64,000 nucleotides of DNA from an uncultured Bacteroidales bacterium (GCA_902787555.1 CADAGO010000003.1:46360-110359), one strand, 5' to 3'. Counted from the first letter of the stretch, positions 8,355-17,832 are shown. Numbers and translations: made by a program. Notes: a model not told the origin generated them from the sequence alone.

Positions 8355-10283
8355 GTGAAAAGATTGTTTTATGATTCCTTGATGTTGTGCCTGTTGCTTA
8401 TTCCATATAGCGTTTGGGCACAAAGTAATGTATATGTAAATACGAACAACAGGGTACGCATTGTCAGTCTTGTTGACAAAATTGCGTTCTCCCCTGAGCG
8501 TGTGACGTTGATGAGCGATACCAGTCACTACACTTTCGATGTGCCGTCGGTTCGTGTGATGAGCCTCCGAGAGCGCGATTCCTGGCGCTCTAAGGTGATG
8601 CCCGAGAGGTATCTTGCCGACTTTGACTTCGACATCGCTTTCGAGGATGCTGATAAGGAACTCGTAAAGGCTGAGCCCGAAGTGACAGACAGCAAAAGCA
8701 AATACTATGATGATTTCTTGGCGCATAGCACTTGGAGCAAGACGGTCAATATCGTCTTCAGCGGACGTAATGTGCAAGTGACGGGCGATACTGATTCGCT
8801 TACTCTGACTCAAGAAGGAGCCCACCTCACGATTACGACTGCTGCGGCAGGACTGAAATTCATCCTCTCGGGACAGAGTGACGATGCGTGTATCAAGCTA
8901 TACAGCGAGCGTAAGGCTTGTATCGTGCTCAACGGTGTTGACCTCACCAATCCTCAAGGACCAGTCATCAATAGCCAGCTGAAGAAGCGTCTGTTTCTTG
9001 AGCTTGCATCGGGTAGTGTCAACACCCTCACCGATGGTGCTACATACGTCAAAGTGAAGGGTGAGGACCAGCGCGGCTGTATCTTTGCCGAGGGCAAGCT
9101 ATGTATATCGGGTCTTGGCCAGCTTTACGTGAATGCCAACAAGAAGTGCGGCATTGCATCCGATAACTATGTGCACCAGTTGGGTGGTTTCGTTCACGTC
9201 AACGCTCATGCCGAGAAGGGTAAAGCGGTCTATGGTAAGGAGCATATTATCATCGGCGGAGGTGTGCTGCGAACTTATAGCGACGGACAGGCAAGCAAGG
9301 GTATTGCGTCCGATTCTCTCCTATGGATGACAGGCGGAGTGGTAAAAGCCATCACGACGGGCAACGCTCTTTGGGCAGAGGACGAGCAGGACTACAGTTC
9401 GTGCTGTGCTGTGAAGAGTGAGTGGGATATGAATATCTCCGGAGGCGAGCTTTACTGCCTTTCGACGGGAACGGGCGGCAAGGGTATCAGCGCAGGCCAC
9501 ATGGAGGCTGTCAGCGAGAAAAAGACAAACTACAACGGTACGCTCACCATTGCAAATGCGGATGTATATGTGCGCACAGGCGGTACACGCATTCCTGAAG
9601 TGAAGACTGAGGACGCCCACGGACAGAAGGTTGAGGCTGCTGCATCGCCCAAGGGCATTAAGTCTGTCGGCAAGATGGTCTTCAACTCGGGTAACGTGTA
9701 TGTGAGATGTTCCGGAGGTGTTGCGGCCGAGGGTATCGAATCGAAGAAGACCATCGACATCAACGGCGGCAAGATCCGTACCTACTGTGTGGACGATGGT
9801 ATGAATGCCGAAGGCTGTTACATCAACGGGGGCGACGTGCTGATTTGCAGTACTGAGAACGACGGCTTCGATGTCAGCTTCCTGTTTATGAATGACGGCT
9901 TGCTTTACAGCATCGGTGCCGACGATGCCCAGATGGGGCTTGATACCGACGGAAAGACCTTCAAGGTGACGGGTGGCGAGATTGTTGCGCTTGGTGCACG
10001 CAATTGTTCCCCCTACGCCTCGAGTGAGCAGGCGAGTGTGTTGTGCTATGTGAATAAGCATATCAGCGGCATCGCGTTGGCCGATGCTGACGGCCGTATC
10101 ATCAAGGCAATCCCTGCCCCCGACTCTTACGACATCGTGTGTACGCTATTCTCGAACGACCGCCTCGTGGTGGGGAACAGGTACAAGATACTCAGTTACG
10201 AACGCTCATTCAGCGACACCCCTGTAACCGAATACGACTTCATCTTAGATAGCAAGTCGGTAACATTGGGAAGCTTCAAGTAA
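8355..10283 (+). CDS. Secreted carbohydrate-binding domain protein (Cthe_2159-like)
   Basis: A 642-residue exported protein beginning at GTG (MKRLFYDSLMLCLLLIPYSVWAQ is a clear signal peptide; the nearest ATG is out of frame). From about residue 120 on it shows repeating short beta-strands with many glycines (GQLYVNANKKCGIASDN, GGVLRTYSDG, GGVVKAITTG, GGKIRTYCVDDG), the right-handed beta-helix of the Cthe_2159 family, whose founding member binds polygalacturonate and other acidic glycans. The same fold forms the C-terminal half of the next gene. A surface role in binding or adhesion is an inference. Confidence 0.75.
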   Translation: MKRLFYDSLMLCLLLIPYSVWAQSNVYVNTNNRVRIVSLVDKIAFSPERVTLMSDTSHYTFDVPSVRVMSLRERDSWRSKVMPERYLADFDFDIAFEDADKELVKAEPEVTDSKSKYYDDFLAHSTWSKTVNIVFSGRNVQVTGDTDSLTLTQEGAHLTITTAAAGLKFILSGQSDDACIKLYSERKACIVLNGVDLTNPQGPVINSQLKKRLFLELASGSVNTLTDGATYVKVKGEDQRGCIFAEGKLCISGLGQLYVNANKKCGIASDNYVHQLGGFVHVNAHAEKGKAVYGKEHIIIGGGVLRTYSDGQASKGIASDSLLWMTGGVVKAITTGNALWAEDEQDYSSCCAVKSEWDMNISGGELYCLSTGTGGKGISAGHMEAVSEKKTNYNGTLTIANADVYVRTGGTRIPEVKTEDAHGQKVEAAASPKGIKSVGKMVFNSGNVYVRCSGGVAAEGIESKKTIDINGGKIRTYCVDDGMNAEGCYINGGDVLICSTENDGFDVSFLFMNDGLLYSIGADDAQMGLDTDGKTFKVTGGEIVALGARNCSPYASSEQASVLCYVNKHISGIALADADGRIIKAIPAPDSYDIVCTLFSNDRLVVGNRYKILSYERSFSDTPVTEYDFILDSKSVTLGSFK

Positions 10284-10380
10284 TCAACAATTCAATGAGA
10301 AATTGAAGAATTGAAAAATTGAAAACTTGCAAAACTTAACTTACAATATTATGTGGTCATTTTATAATCAACGATATAGC

Positions 10381-13300
10381 ATGATTCTTCGATACACGAT
10401 TGTGTCCGTCGCATTGCTTTCAAGCCTTGCTGCGGTAGCACAACGCAATTGTGGCCTGTGGCTCAACGAAGTGCCCCTTGTGGCCGATACGGCAGCCAAC
10501 AGCCTTTATGCCACCATAGAGCCTCGTGCCGGAGGTGCCCTGAAGGGTACGTTACGCTGGGACGAGAGCCGCTATCAGAGCGTTACATTGAACGATGCCG
10601 CCCTCGAGAATGGCAAGAAGGGCAATCTCGAAGTAGCCGATTGGACGCTCAATGCATCGCATACGCTGACCGTTACCGATGCTGAGAGCCGCTCGTGGCA
10701 TCTCGTGTTCAGCACCTTGCCGTTCCTGCTCATCGACTGCCCGCTCGACGAGATGTCGGCCAACTATTCCATCACGAAGGGCGATGAGAACCATACAAAG
10801 AAGTATGCAGGCTACCTGAGTGTCATCGATGCCCGATGCAGAACGAAGGAGAAAAACTCAAATGTTGAGGGGTTGGCTTGCTTCAGCTCCGACATCAAAA
10901 TCCGCCTGCGTGGAGCGACATCAGGCAGCAAGGCAAAGAAGAGCTTCAACATCTCATTGGTCAAGGATGGCGAGAGCCAGAATGTCCACCTCTTGGGCTA
11001 CAGAAAAGACGACGACTGGATTCTCGCGTCCGAATATATCGACTACAGCCGTATGCGCAACCGCGTGATGATGGACCTGTGGAACAGTGTGGAAGACCTT
11101 CCCTATGCGAAGGACAACGACTATCAGGGTAACGGTACGCAGGGCGAGTTTGTCGAAGTGTTTGTCAACGGGGGCTATTACGGACTGATGTGCTTCACCG
11201 ACAAGATCGACCGTAAGAAGCTGAACCTTAAGAAGACAAAGGAAGCCGACGAAACCTCTTCCGAGGTGACGCGAGGATTGCTGTGGAAGGCTAACTGGGA
11301 AAGCAACGAGACCTACCTCTCGGGCTACACTTCCCGACCAGCCAACGACTCGTTCCTGTGGCCGTATATCGAGTCAAAGGGGGCATACGGGTGGGAGCAG
11401 AAATACCCCGAGGATACTGTCAGTCAGGCATTCTTCGACCCCATCTGCGATGTTATCGACTTGCTGCGTGCCGACCAGACGGAGTTCGAAGCCAAGTATC
11501 TGGATATGTTCTACGAGCAGAATGTCATTGATTTCATCCTTTTCATACAGGCGTTCCAACTCTTGGACAATCAGAAGAAAAACTACTATCTTAGTGTGCG
11601 AAACATCAGCAAAGAGGAGAAATTCCTCTTCACCCTCTGGGACCTCGACGGCTCTATCGGCCGCTATGCAGGAGGTGACGCAACCGGTAGCGACCCCAAG
11701 CAGATGGCATGGGGCGAAAAACTCGGTTACCACTACCTGATACATCGCTTCAAGACGAAGAACCTGCGTCCCGACGACTTCGCTACCAAGATGAACAATC
11801 GCTGGCAATATCTTTCCACCCATCAGCTCTCGCTTGCGAACATCAGAGCCTTGATGGAGCACTACGCTGATTTGTTTGCTACTTCCGGAGCTTGGGAGCG
11901 CGAGAAGGCACGTTGGCTGTCGACGTATGCTAAAAGCAAGAAAATAGCTAATACACCACACGAAGAGGTCGAGTTCATGATGTCGTTCCTGCAGGAAAAC
12001 TATGCCGTATTCGACCGCGAAATGGCTTCATCGAGGTGGGAGCACGATGCATACGACGAGGACGAGTATGTCAACGAAATGACGCCTCCTGCCCTCTATG
12101 TGATAGGAAATGACGTCGCTTCGCAGCACGAGGATAACACAGTCACCCTGCAAGGTTCCGTGAAGCAGGAGCTGATTGACGGCATTACCGCTATTCACTA
12201 CAATGACGGTCGGATGACAGTAGTGCGTGAAGACGGAGAGCAAGCATACGCTATCGACAGCATCAAGGAGGTTCGCACGCAGCATGTAGGCATCTATCCC
12301 ACACCTGCTTTCCTCCCCGACAGCCTCAAGCACTTCTTCGACTTCGATACACACTATTTCCCCCTTCATCTGTCAACCCTCAATGCTCACCCCTCAACTG
12401 CCAACTCAGGAGGCTCACGTACCATCCAGATAGCATTCGATGGGCAGAATGCAACCGTCAGCGGTAATCTCGAAGGCATCACGGTAGCTGTTGAGGGCGC
12501 TGAAGTCTCGTTCCAGACCGAAATGGAGGGGCTGGTGTTCCTGCTCAGCGGACGTTCCGATGTGGGGCATATCAGCATCGACAGCAAATACCCCTGCACG
12601 CTGACTGCTGCCGATGGAGGCACCATGCTTTCCTGCATCACAGCCAACTGCGACTTGACGGTCAACACCCCCTATGCCCTGAATTTCTATAATGATGCGT
12701 TCGACGGGAAGTGCATCAGCACTTCGGGCGATGTGACCTTCGACACCGGCTCCCTCTACTTCCTCATGACAGGTAGCGGCACCCTCACCGATGCCAGCTT
12801 CCCACAGGAACCCGACAAGGGTGCGCGGGCTGTGTTGGCCGACAACATCACCATCAACGGCGGGCAGCTCTCTGTCAAGACGCTCGGACACAACGGAGCC
12901 GTAGGATTGGCTGCGGTGAAGAAACTGACCATCAACGGCGGCAACCACTACATCGCTACCTACGACGACCCCATCAAGGTCGGTTCGTCAGTAACCGTGA
13001 ACGGAGGATTCACCCTCATGTCGAGTCTTACCAACGATGGTCTGGATTCGAAAGGCGACCTCTTCGTCAATGGAGGAACCATCAGTTCGTATAGCCCCGA
13101 GGGAGCTGAGGCAGCCTTCGACGTGAACCACTTCTACTGCGACGGCGGTACAGTGGTCGGCGTAGGTTATAAAGGCGAGCGCCCGGCAGCAGACAAGTCC
13201 AAACAGGCAGCCATACGTCTGTATAAGAGCAAGGGCGTGCTGCGATATGTCAGGATTGCAGATGCCGAAGGGCGTGAGATAGCCTTGATTGAGACCCCTG

Positions 13301-13422
13301 CCTACGACACAATGACCATCGTCTATGCATCACCGGCACTCGAAAAAGGTAGCTCGTACACACTCCTCACAGGCAATACACCCGAAGACATGCACGAGCT
13401 GACCACGATTGCAGCAGAGTAA
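10381..13422 (+). CDS. CotH-domain protein joined to a Cthe_2159-like beta-helix
   Basis: An exported protein of 1013 residues. I prefer ATG at 10381 (MILRYTIVSVALLSSLAAVAQ, a compact signal peptide); in-frame starts exist at 10351 and 10327. Residues about 130-500 match the CotH family, atypical protein kinases first known from spore coats (RLRGATSG with the conserved K just after, and FTLWDLDGSIG corresponding to the DWD metal motif). A linker rich in Asp/Glu follows; from about residue 680 there is a Cthe_2159-like beta-helix (ITINGGQLSVKT, LTINGGNHYIAT, LFVNGGTISSYS). Secreted CotH proteins occur in gut Bacteroidota and ruminal cellulolytic bacteria; the substrate is unknown. Confidence 0.8.
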   Translation: MILRYTIVSVALLSSLAAVAQRNCGLWLNEVPLVADTAANSLYATIEPRAGGALKGTLRWDESRYQSVTLNDAALENGKKGNLEVADWTLNASHTLTVTDAESRSWHLVFSTLPFLLIDCPLDEMSANYSITKGDENHTKKYAGYLSVIDARCRTKEKNSNVEGLACFSSDIKIRLRGATSGSKAKKSFNISLVKDGESQNVHLLGYRKDDDWILASEYIDYSRMRNRVMMDLWNSVEDLPYAKDNDYQGNGTQGEFVEVFVNGGYYGLMCFTDKIDRKKLNLKKTKEADETSSEVTRGLLWKANWESNETYLSGYTSRPANDSFLWPYIESKGAYGWEQKYPEDTVSQAFFDPICDVIDLLRADQTEFEAKYLDMFYEQNVIDFILFIQAFQLLDNQKKNYYLSVRNISKEEKFLFTLWDLDGSIGRYAGGDATGSDPKQMAWGEKLGYHYLIHRFKTKNLRPDDFATKMNNRWQYLSTHQLSLANIRALMEHYADLFATSGAWEREKARWLSTYAKSKKIANTPHEEVEFMMSFLQENYAVFDREMASSRWEHDAYDEDEYVNEMTPPALYVIGNDVASQHEDNTVTLQGSVKQELIDGITAIHYNDGRMTVVREDGEQAYAIDSIKEVRTQHVGIYPTPAFLPDSLKHFFDFDTHYFPLHLSTLNAHPSTANSGGSRTIQIAFDGQNATVSGNLEGITVAVEGAEVSFQTEMEGLVFLLSGRSDVGHISIDSKYPCTLTAADGGTMLSCITANCDLTVNTPYALNFYNDAFDGKCISTSGDVTFDTGSLYFLMTGSGTLTDASFPQEPDKGARAVLADNITINGGQLSVKTLGHNGAVGLAAVKKLTINGGNHYIATYDDPIKVGSSVTVNGGFTLMSSLTNDGLDSKGDLFVNGGTISSYSPEGAEAAFDVNHFYCDGGTVVGVGYKGERPAADKSKQAAIRLYKSKGVLRYVRIADAEGREIALIETPAYDTMTIVYASPALEKGSSYTLLTGNTPEDMHELTTIAAE

Positions 13423-13424
13423 AC

Positions 13425-13469
13425 GGAAGTTAGTAGGGGAGGGTACATTGTCCCTCCCTCCATACTTCC
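13425..13469 (+). terminator. Hairpin after the CotH gene
   Basis: Two stacked inverted repeats, GGAAGT/ACTTCC and GGGGAGGG/CCCTCCC, starting 2 bases after the stop. There is no strong U-tract, so termination is only plausible. Confidence 0.45.
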
Positions 13470-13516
13470 CAAGAGTTACCGCATAGACCTGCTACAATGT
13501 CAGCCCAGGGCTGCCT

Positions 13517-13659
13517 CTTCGGTGTCTCTTCGGTGCCTCTTCGGTACCTCTTCGGTGTCTCTTCGGTGTCTCTTCGGTGTCTTTTCGGTGTCTCTTCGGT
13601 GTCTCTTCGGTGTCTTTTCGGTGTCTCTTCGGTGCCTCTTCGGTGCCTTTGCGGTACTC
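13517..13659. repeat. 11-bp minisatellite, 13 copies (TCTTCGGTGTC)
   Basis: Thirteen head-to-tail 11-mers, consensus TCTTCGGTGTC with variants at positions 2, 9 and 10; the last copy is degenerate. Because 11 is not a multiple of 3, all frames stay open and read as the same 11-residue pattern, which creates apparent proteins on both strands. The remaining sequence between 13423 and 13909 contains a CTATCTTACTA-type short repeat at 13753-13798 and no convincing gene. Confidence 0.95.
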
Positions 13660-13674
13660 AGTGGGTGTGGGGTT

Positions 13675-13700
13675 GTGACAATTGTGACAAAGGACAATTG
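13675..13700 (+). repeat. Dispersed repeat TGTGACAATTGTGACA, copy 1
   Basis: Directly repeated TGTGACA with a 2-base spacer, followed by AAGGACAATTG. Further copies at 13852-13879 (minus) and 16165-16191 (inside a gene). Confidence 0.8.
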
Positions 13701-13851
13701 TTTTTTTTGCGGTAGTAAGCGGGGAGTGGATGGTAGGTAATGGATAGGATATCTATCTTACTACTTCTATCTTACTATTCTACTTCTATCTTTCTATTAC
13801 TGAAAAAATGTATTTTTCATAGTAGTGTTTTGGGTTGGTGGAGAAAATTGC

Positions 13852-13879
13852 ATTGTCTTTTGTCACAATTGTCACAGAT
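13852..13879 (-). repeat. Dispersed repeat TGTGACAATTGTGACA, copy 2
   Basis: Inverted relative to the other two copies and extended by AAAAGACAATG, identical to the copy in the DUF3987 gene. It overlaps the -33 region of the next gene's promoter. Confidence 0.8.
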
Positions 13880-13893
13880 TGAAAAATAATTTG

Positions 13894-13901
13894 TATATTT
13901 G
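13894..13901 (+). promoter_or_regulatory. -7 box of the HIRAN-like gene
   Basis: TATATTTG, 8 bases before the ATG, so the mRNA would be almost leaderless. A TTG at 13869-13871 lies 22 bases upstream, inside the TGTCACA repeat. Confidence 0.55.
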
Positions 13902-13909
13902 CAGTCGGT

Positions 13910-15235
13910 ATGGAGAAAATCAGATTTGACATAGTGGGGCTGGCGCACAACGACGTGCGTGACAGTTGGAAGGAATATGCCGCAGGGGCTGTGGGCAAGC
14001 TGCTGACGATGCAGCCTCAGTCGGAGAACGTGAAAGACCCTTATGCCATTCGTGCGCGTGAGGGCAGCCTGCACGTGGGCTATGTGGCTGTGACCGACCT
14101 TGATGTGGTGTATCAGGCATTGAAGGGAAGTGGCTTGCAGCGACTACGCGGGCGCGTTGTGGAGAGTAATCCGGAGCCGCCTGTGCTGACTGTGGAGTGT
14201 GAGGTGGACTGCGTCGATTGGGACTACGAGCCGTTCGACGACAGTGTGTATGCAGGTTGGCGGTACGATGGGCTGTCGCTGGTGCCGAAGGAATTGGAAA
14301 GCCTTAGCGACCTGACGATCGACATTAAAGATGCCTTAAAATCGAACGGAGATACTGAATCCATTTGTCGCATGACGAAGCAGTTGCTGGATGTGCATCT
14401 TTATGATGTGAGCCGCGAGATGACACGCGACCGTTATCGCATAGAGCGTCTGCTTGCCCAGCATAGCGACCCTGAGCTGCAGGAAGCTGCCAGCCAGATG
14501 CGCCTTCAGAAGGGTATGCTCATGAAGCACGATAGTCGTGACGAAGTGGCGAGCCATCTGTTTCTTGATTATCCTGAAAGGCTGTGGCAGAAGGAGTTGG
14601 AAAACTATCACTATACCTACGACAACCGCCTCGATGAGCTGGAGCAGCAGCTGCGTGCCTTCCCGTATCACCTGTACGACAAGTTCCTGAACGACCCTGT
14701 GGACTTCCTGCGCGAGGTGTACTACAAGCACGTACCTCGCCAGCATCTGCTGAAGTTTCTCTCGGGCATCATCCTCATGATACTCAAGGGACGTGTCGAA
14801 ATCAAGCGCTGGGGGCGTGATGGCGATACGGAGCCTATTGAGCGCATCAGGAAATTCAGCAACCCCGCCGATGTGCCCGACCGTGAGAATACGGCAGAGG
14901 AGGCAGAGGCGCTACATGAACTCCTGCAAATGAAAGACAGGGAAGGACACCTTATTATAAAACAGAAGAACCAATGGGCAGGCATCATGAGCGTGCTGGT
15001 GTATGAATATCAAGTGATTGACGAGCCCGACATGCGTGCCTTCTGCCACAAGATGGATGAATGGGGGTTCGGCAAAGACAGCGGCTATGAAAACTACTGC
15101 GATTACGACAACCTGAGCAAAGCCTCAAAATATGCACTGCACCCCTTCAAACTATGGACGAAAGAGAGGGGAGCCGCCTATCAGCGCCAAGTGCGTGCCG
15201 CTACTGAATTGCGTGGCATATTGAAGAGGAAATAG
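13910..15235 (+). CDS. HIRAN-like domain protein of unknown function
   Basis: A 441-residue soluble protein. Residues about 1-80 (FDIVGLAHNDVRD, then ENVKDPYAIRAREGSLHVGYVAVTDLD) resemble a HIRAN domain, a module that binds DNA ends or stalled forks in eukaryotic and phage proteins. The remainder (residues 120-441) is helical and charged, with no recognised catalytic motif. The gene precedes a BT4734/DUF3987 protein on the same strand across a 320-base gap, a pairing that suggests a mobile or accessory replication context. The HIRAN call is moderate; the rest is unknown. Confidence 0.65.
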   Translation: MEKIRFDIVGLAHNDVRDSWKEYAAGAVGKLLTMQPQSENVKDPYAIRAREGSLHVGYVAVTDLDVVYQALKGSGLQRLRGRVVESNPEPPVLTVECEVDCVDWDYEPFDDSVYAGWRYDGLSLVPKELESLSDLTIDIKDALKSNGDTESICRMTKQLLDVHLYDVSREMTRDRYRIERLLAQHSDPELQEAASQMRLQKGMLMKHDSRDEVASHLFLDYPERLWQKELENYHYTYDNRLDELEQQLRAFPYHLYDKFLNDPVDFLREVYYKHVPRQHLLKFLSGIILMILKGRVEIKRWGRDGDTEPIERIRKFSNPADVPDRENTAEEAEALHELLQMKDREGHLIIKQKNQWAGIMSVLVYEYQVIDEPDMRAFCHKMDEWGFGKDSGYENYCDYDNLSKASKYALHPFKLWTKERGAAYQRQVRAATELRGILKRK

Positions 15236-15257
15236 GAGGATTTTTTTGAGTTTTTGT

Positions 15258-15320
15258 TCCCCCTAATGGGAATTTTTGCAACCCTTAAGGGTAACAATTT
15301 TTCCCCTTAAGGGGGGATTC
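15258..15320 (+). repeat. Palindromic dispersed repeat (CCCTTAAGGG family), copy 1
   Basis: Contains CCCTAATGGG, AACCCTTAAGGGTAAC and CCCCTTAAGGGG separated by T-rich spacers. The reverse complement of 35708-35768 has the same order and spacing. The rest of 15236-15555 is the leader of the next gene, with a degenerate AACGTTCC inverted-repeat zone at 15421-15452. Confidence 0.8.
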
Positions 15321-15464
15321 CTTTCGTAGCTTCTGCCGTTTCTGGGGGATATATATAGCGCTTTCATTCGGGTATTTATATGACTTGAGAAGACTTCTTC
15401 CAACGAAAACATTCTAATGTCGTTCGAACGTTCCGACAGACGTTCCAACGGCATTTTTTCTGCA

Positions 15465-15494
15465 TTGTAGCGTCATACATTATTACTAACTTTG
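15465..15494 (+). promoter_or_regulatory. Promoter of the BT4734/DUF3987 gene
   Basis: TTG at 15465-15467, 19-base spacer, TAACTTTG at 15487-15494. A leader of about 55 bases follows. Confidence 0.8.
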
Positions 15495-15555
15495 CAGTGT
15501 CAATCCGGCCGATGACACAAAAAACGTATTGTTAAACCAGCAAAAAGAATAAAGT

Positions 15556-17832
15556 ATGAAAGTAACAAATTTCGCTATTTCAGAGTCAATCAAGACTCCG
15601 GCTCAGATGCAGCCTTGCACGCCTGAGCTTCTCAACGCTGCGCTCGACAGCCAGCAAGTAATTAACGCATGCCACGAGATTGCAGAGCGTCTCGCGGAAG
15701 TAAAGAAAGGTACGCTCACGCGCGAAGCCTTCGAGGCAGCGAAGTCGCAGATTAAAGCCGACAACCTGCCTGTGGTGTGCTTCCACGCCAGCTTCTCCGA
15801 CGGTTATCGCCACAATCAGTCGGCAGTACCCAGCGGATTGTCGATCTACGATGTTGACCATCTGACGTACGACCCTCGCGCGTACTATATGAATAAGGTG
15901 GCAGGTCGTGAATCGGAACTGGGCATCTCGTTCGCTCACGTATCGCCCAGCGGCGAAGGCATCCGACTGGTGTTTGAAATGCCGAAGGGTATGTCGCTTG
16001 CAGAGGCTCAGGGGTGGATGGCAAAGCAATTGGACGACGACACCTACGACGGAAGTGTGAAGGATATGGCTCGCTGCTCGTTTGTGGTATGTCGCGACTA
16101 TGTGCTCTACTACGACGAAGAGGAGCTGTTCAAGGAACGTGAGGTGGATGTGCCTGAAAACCCTGTGACAATTGTGACAAAAGACAATGCATTTTCCGCT
16201 CCCATACTCCCTGCTGCAACCACCTATGAGGACAACTTCGAAGGCATCCGCTATCCTCAGATTGTCAGCGTGATGGAGGATTTGCTTGGTGGAGTTCCTG
16301 CACAGGGTGCGCGCAACAACTTCATCTTCTCGATGGCCTGCCACATGCGCTATGTCTGCAACGACGACCCCCAATGGGTTGCCCAGGTGCTGCCCCGCTA
16401 TGGTGAGGATGAGCAGAAGTTCATGTCAACGGTTCGCTCGGCCTGCAACCGTCCTCAAACCAAGACGATGCCCTCGTTGGTAACCCGCACATTGAATACT
16501 GCCCGTAAGCTGCAACAGGCAGCCGAATCGGCAAAGGCCAACGGGATACATGCCTCACAGCCCCCAAAGATGCCTCGCAGGCTCACTAAGTTCATGCAGC
16601 TCATCACTAAGAATGTGCCCGAGCATCTGAAGCCTGCCGTAGCGATGGGCGTGTTCCCATCGTTGGGAGTACATTGCACAGGGGTGAAGTTCCGATACAA
16701 CGACAATGCCCTCGTTGAGCCTACCTTTATGAACGTATTGGTAGCCGAGATGTCGAGCGGTAAATCATGTGTCAACGACCCCATCAACGCCATTATGGCC
16801 GACATCAAGGAGCGCGATGCCCAGAGCCGCAAACTCCTCAAGGAATATAAGGAGCAATACGACGCCTGCCCTTCCACAGAGCAAAAACCGGAACGCCCTC
16901 AAGGAATGGTCATTCAATGGGTGAAGACCGACATGACCTCTGCTGCGTTCGTACAGCGTATGGCCGACGCGGGAGGCAAATTCCTCTATTCACGAATGGA
17001 TGAGATAGGGTTGCTCAATCAGCTCAAGACCAACGGGAAAGGCAACAACGTCACCGAAATCATCCGTGTGGCTTACGATTGCGGCGAATACGGTCAGGAG
17101 CGCGTGGGAGTCCAGTCTGTGTGTGAAGATATAGAGGTGCGCTGGAATTGGAACGCATCGACCACTCCAGGCAAATGCCGCAGTTTCTTCCGCGACTCTA
17201 TGCTCGACGGCACACTTTCACGTATCACTTTCTCCACCATCTGGACGGACGACGACCGTATGCCCGTCTATGGCAATTACGACGAGAAATATAAGCAACA
17301 GGTGCAATCATTCGTAAAGCAGCTCTACGATGCCAAAGGACTCATCGTATGCAAGAAAGCCAACGCATTGGCTGCTGCGATGATAGAAGAAAGCAGGCAG
17401 TACTCGACCCTTGCCGACGATGATGCCTATCACGAACTCTTCAAACGAGCATGCCACTCTGCATTCAAGCGAGGAATGGTGCTCTACATCCTCAACGGAC
17501 GGAAGTGGACACGCGAGATAGAGGAATTCGTACGCTGGTCATATTACTATGACATGTGGTGCAAGATGTGGATATTCGGTGAGAAGATGCGAAGTGCAAT
17601 GGAACGCGACAGAGCTGCTGTGTTGCCCGGACGCCGCAACCTGATGGAACTCCTGCCAGAGACGTTCAGTCTCGATGACCTCAATACCATACGTCGTGCC
17701 CAGGGAATGAAAGGCGACGGATCGGCACTCCTTCGCAAGTGGGTCTCGCGTGGCTATTGCACCTACGATGCTCAAAGCCAGCTGTGTACGAAAAGCGCAC
17801 AGTTTCGCATCAAGCATTCAGAAAGGAAGTGA
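15556..17832 (+). CDS. BT4734/BF3469 (VirE N-terminal) and DUF3987 protein, primase-helicase-like
   Basis: A 758-residue protein. Residues about 60-200 form the BT4734/BF3469-type N-terminal domain, related to archaeo-eukaryotic primase folds (PSGLSIYDVDHL with acidic residues, then SPSGEGIRLVF). Residues about 330-740 match DUF3987, an ATPase-like module with a Walker-A-like EMSSGKS (398-404) and an acidic YSRMDEIG. Residues about 204-215 (VTIVTKDNAFS) are encoded by a dispersed repeat also found twice in nearby intergenic DNA, so the linker has been invaded. Such proteins are common, often strain-variable genes of Bacteroidota and are usually linked to mobile elements, but no integrase or transposase is visible here. 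Confidence 0.85.
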   Translation: MKVTNFAISESIKTPAQMQPCTPELLNAALDSQQVINACHEIAERLAEVKKGTLTREAFEAAKSQIKADNLPVVCFHASFSDGYRHNQSAVPSGLSIYDVDHLTYDPRAYYMNKVAGRESELGISFAHVSPSGEGIRLVFEMPKGMSLAEAQGWMAKQLDDDTYDGSVKDMARCSFVVCRDYVLYYDEEELFKEREVDVPENPVTIVTKDNAFSAPILPAATTYEDNFEGIRYPQIVSVMEDLLGGVPAQGARNNFIFSMACHMRYVCNDDPQWVAQVLPRYGEDEQKFMSTVRSACNRPQTKTMPSLVTRTLNTARKLQQAAESAKANGIHASQPPKMPRRLTKFMQLITKNVPEHLKPAVAMGVFPSLGVHCTGVKFRYNDNALVEPTFMNVLVAEMSSGKSCVNDPINAIMADIKERDAQSRKLLKEYKEQYDACPSTEQKPERPQGMVIQWVKTDMTSAAFVQRMADAGGKFLYSRMDEIGLLNQLKTNGKGNNVTEIIRVAYDCGEYGQERVGVQSVCEDIEVRWNWNASTTPGKCRSFFRDSMLDGTLSRITFSTIWTDDDRMPVYGNYDEKYKQQVQSFVKQLYDAKGLIVCKKANALAAAMIEESRQYSTLADDDAYHELFKRACHSAFKRGMVLYILNGRKWTREIEEFVRWSYYYDMWCKMWIFGEKMRSAMERDRAAVLPGRRNLMELLPETFSLDDLNTIRRAQGMKGDGSALLRKWVSRGYCTYDAQSQLCTKSAQFRIKHSERK
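16165..16191 (+). repeat. Dispersed repeat TGTGACAATTGTGACA, copy 3, inside a coding region
   Basis: Identical through TGTGACAATTGTGACA and the following AAAAGACAATG to copy 2. It encodes the linker residues VTIVTKDNA of the DUF3987 protein. Confidence 0.8.

Noticed and set aside
13497-13740. Several open frames of 65-72 codons on both strands
   Set aside because: They are by-products of the 11-bp array, which keeps every frame open and gives the same repeated peptide in each; no independent gene signal.
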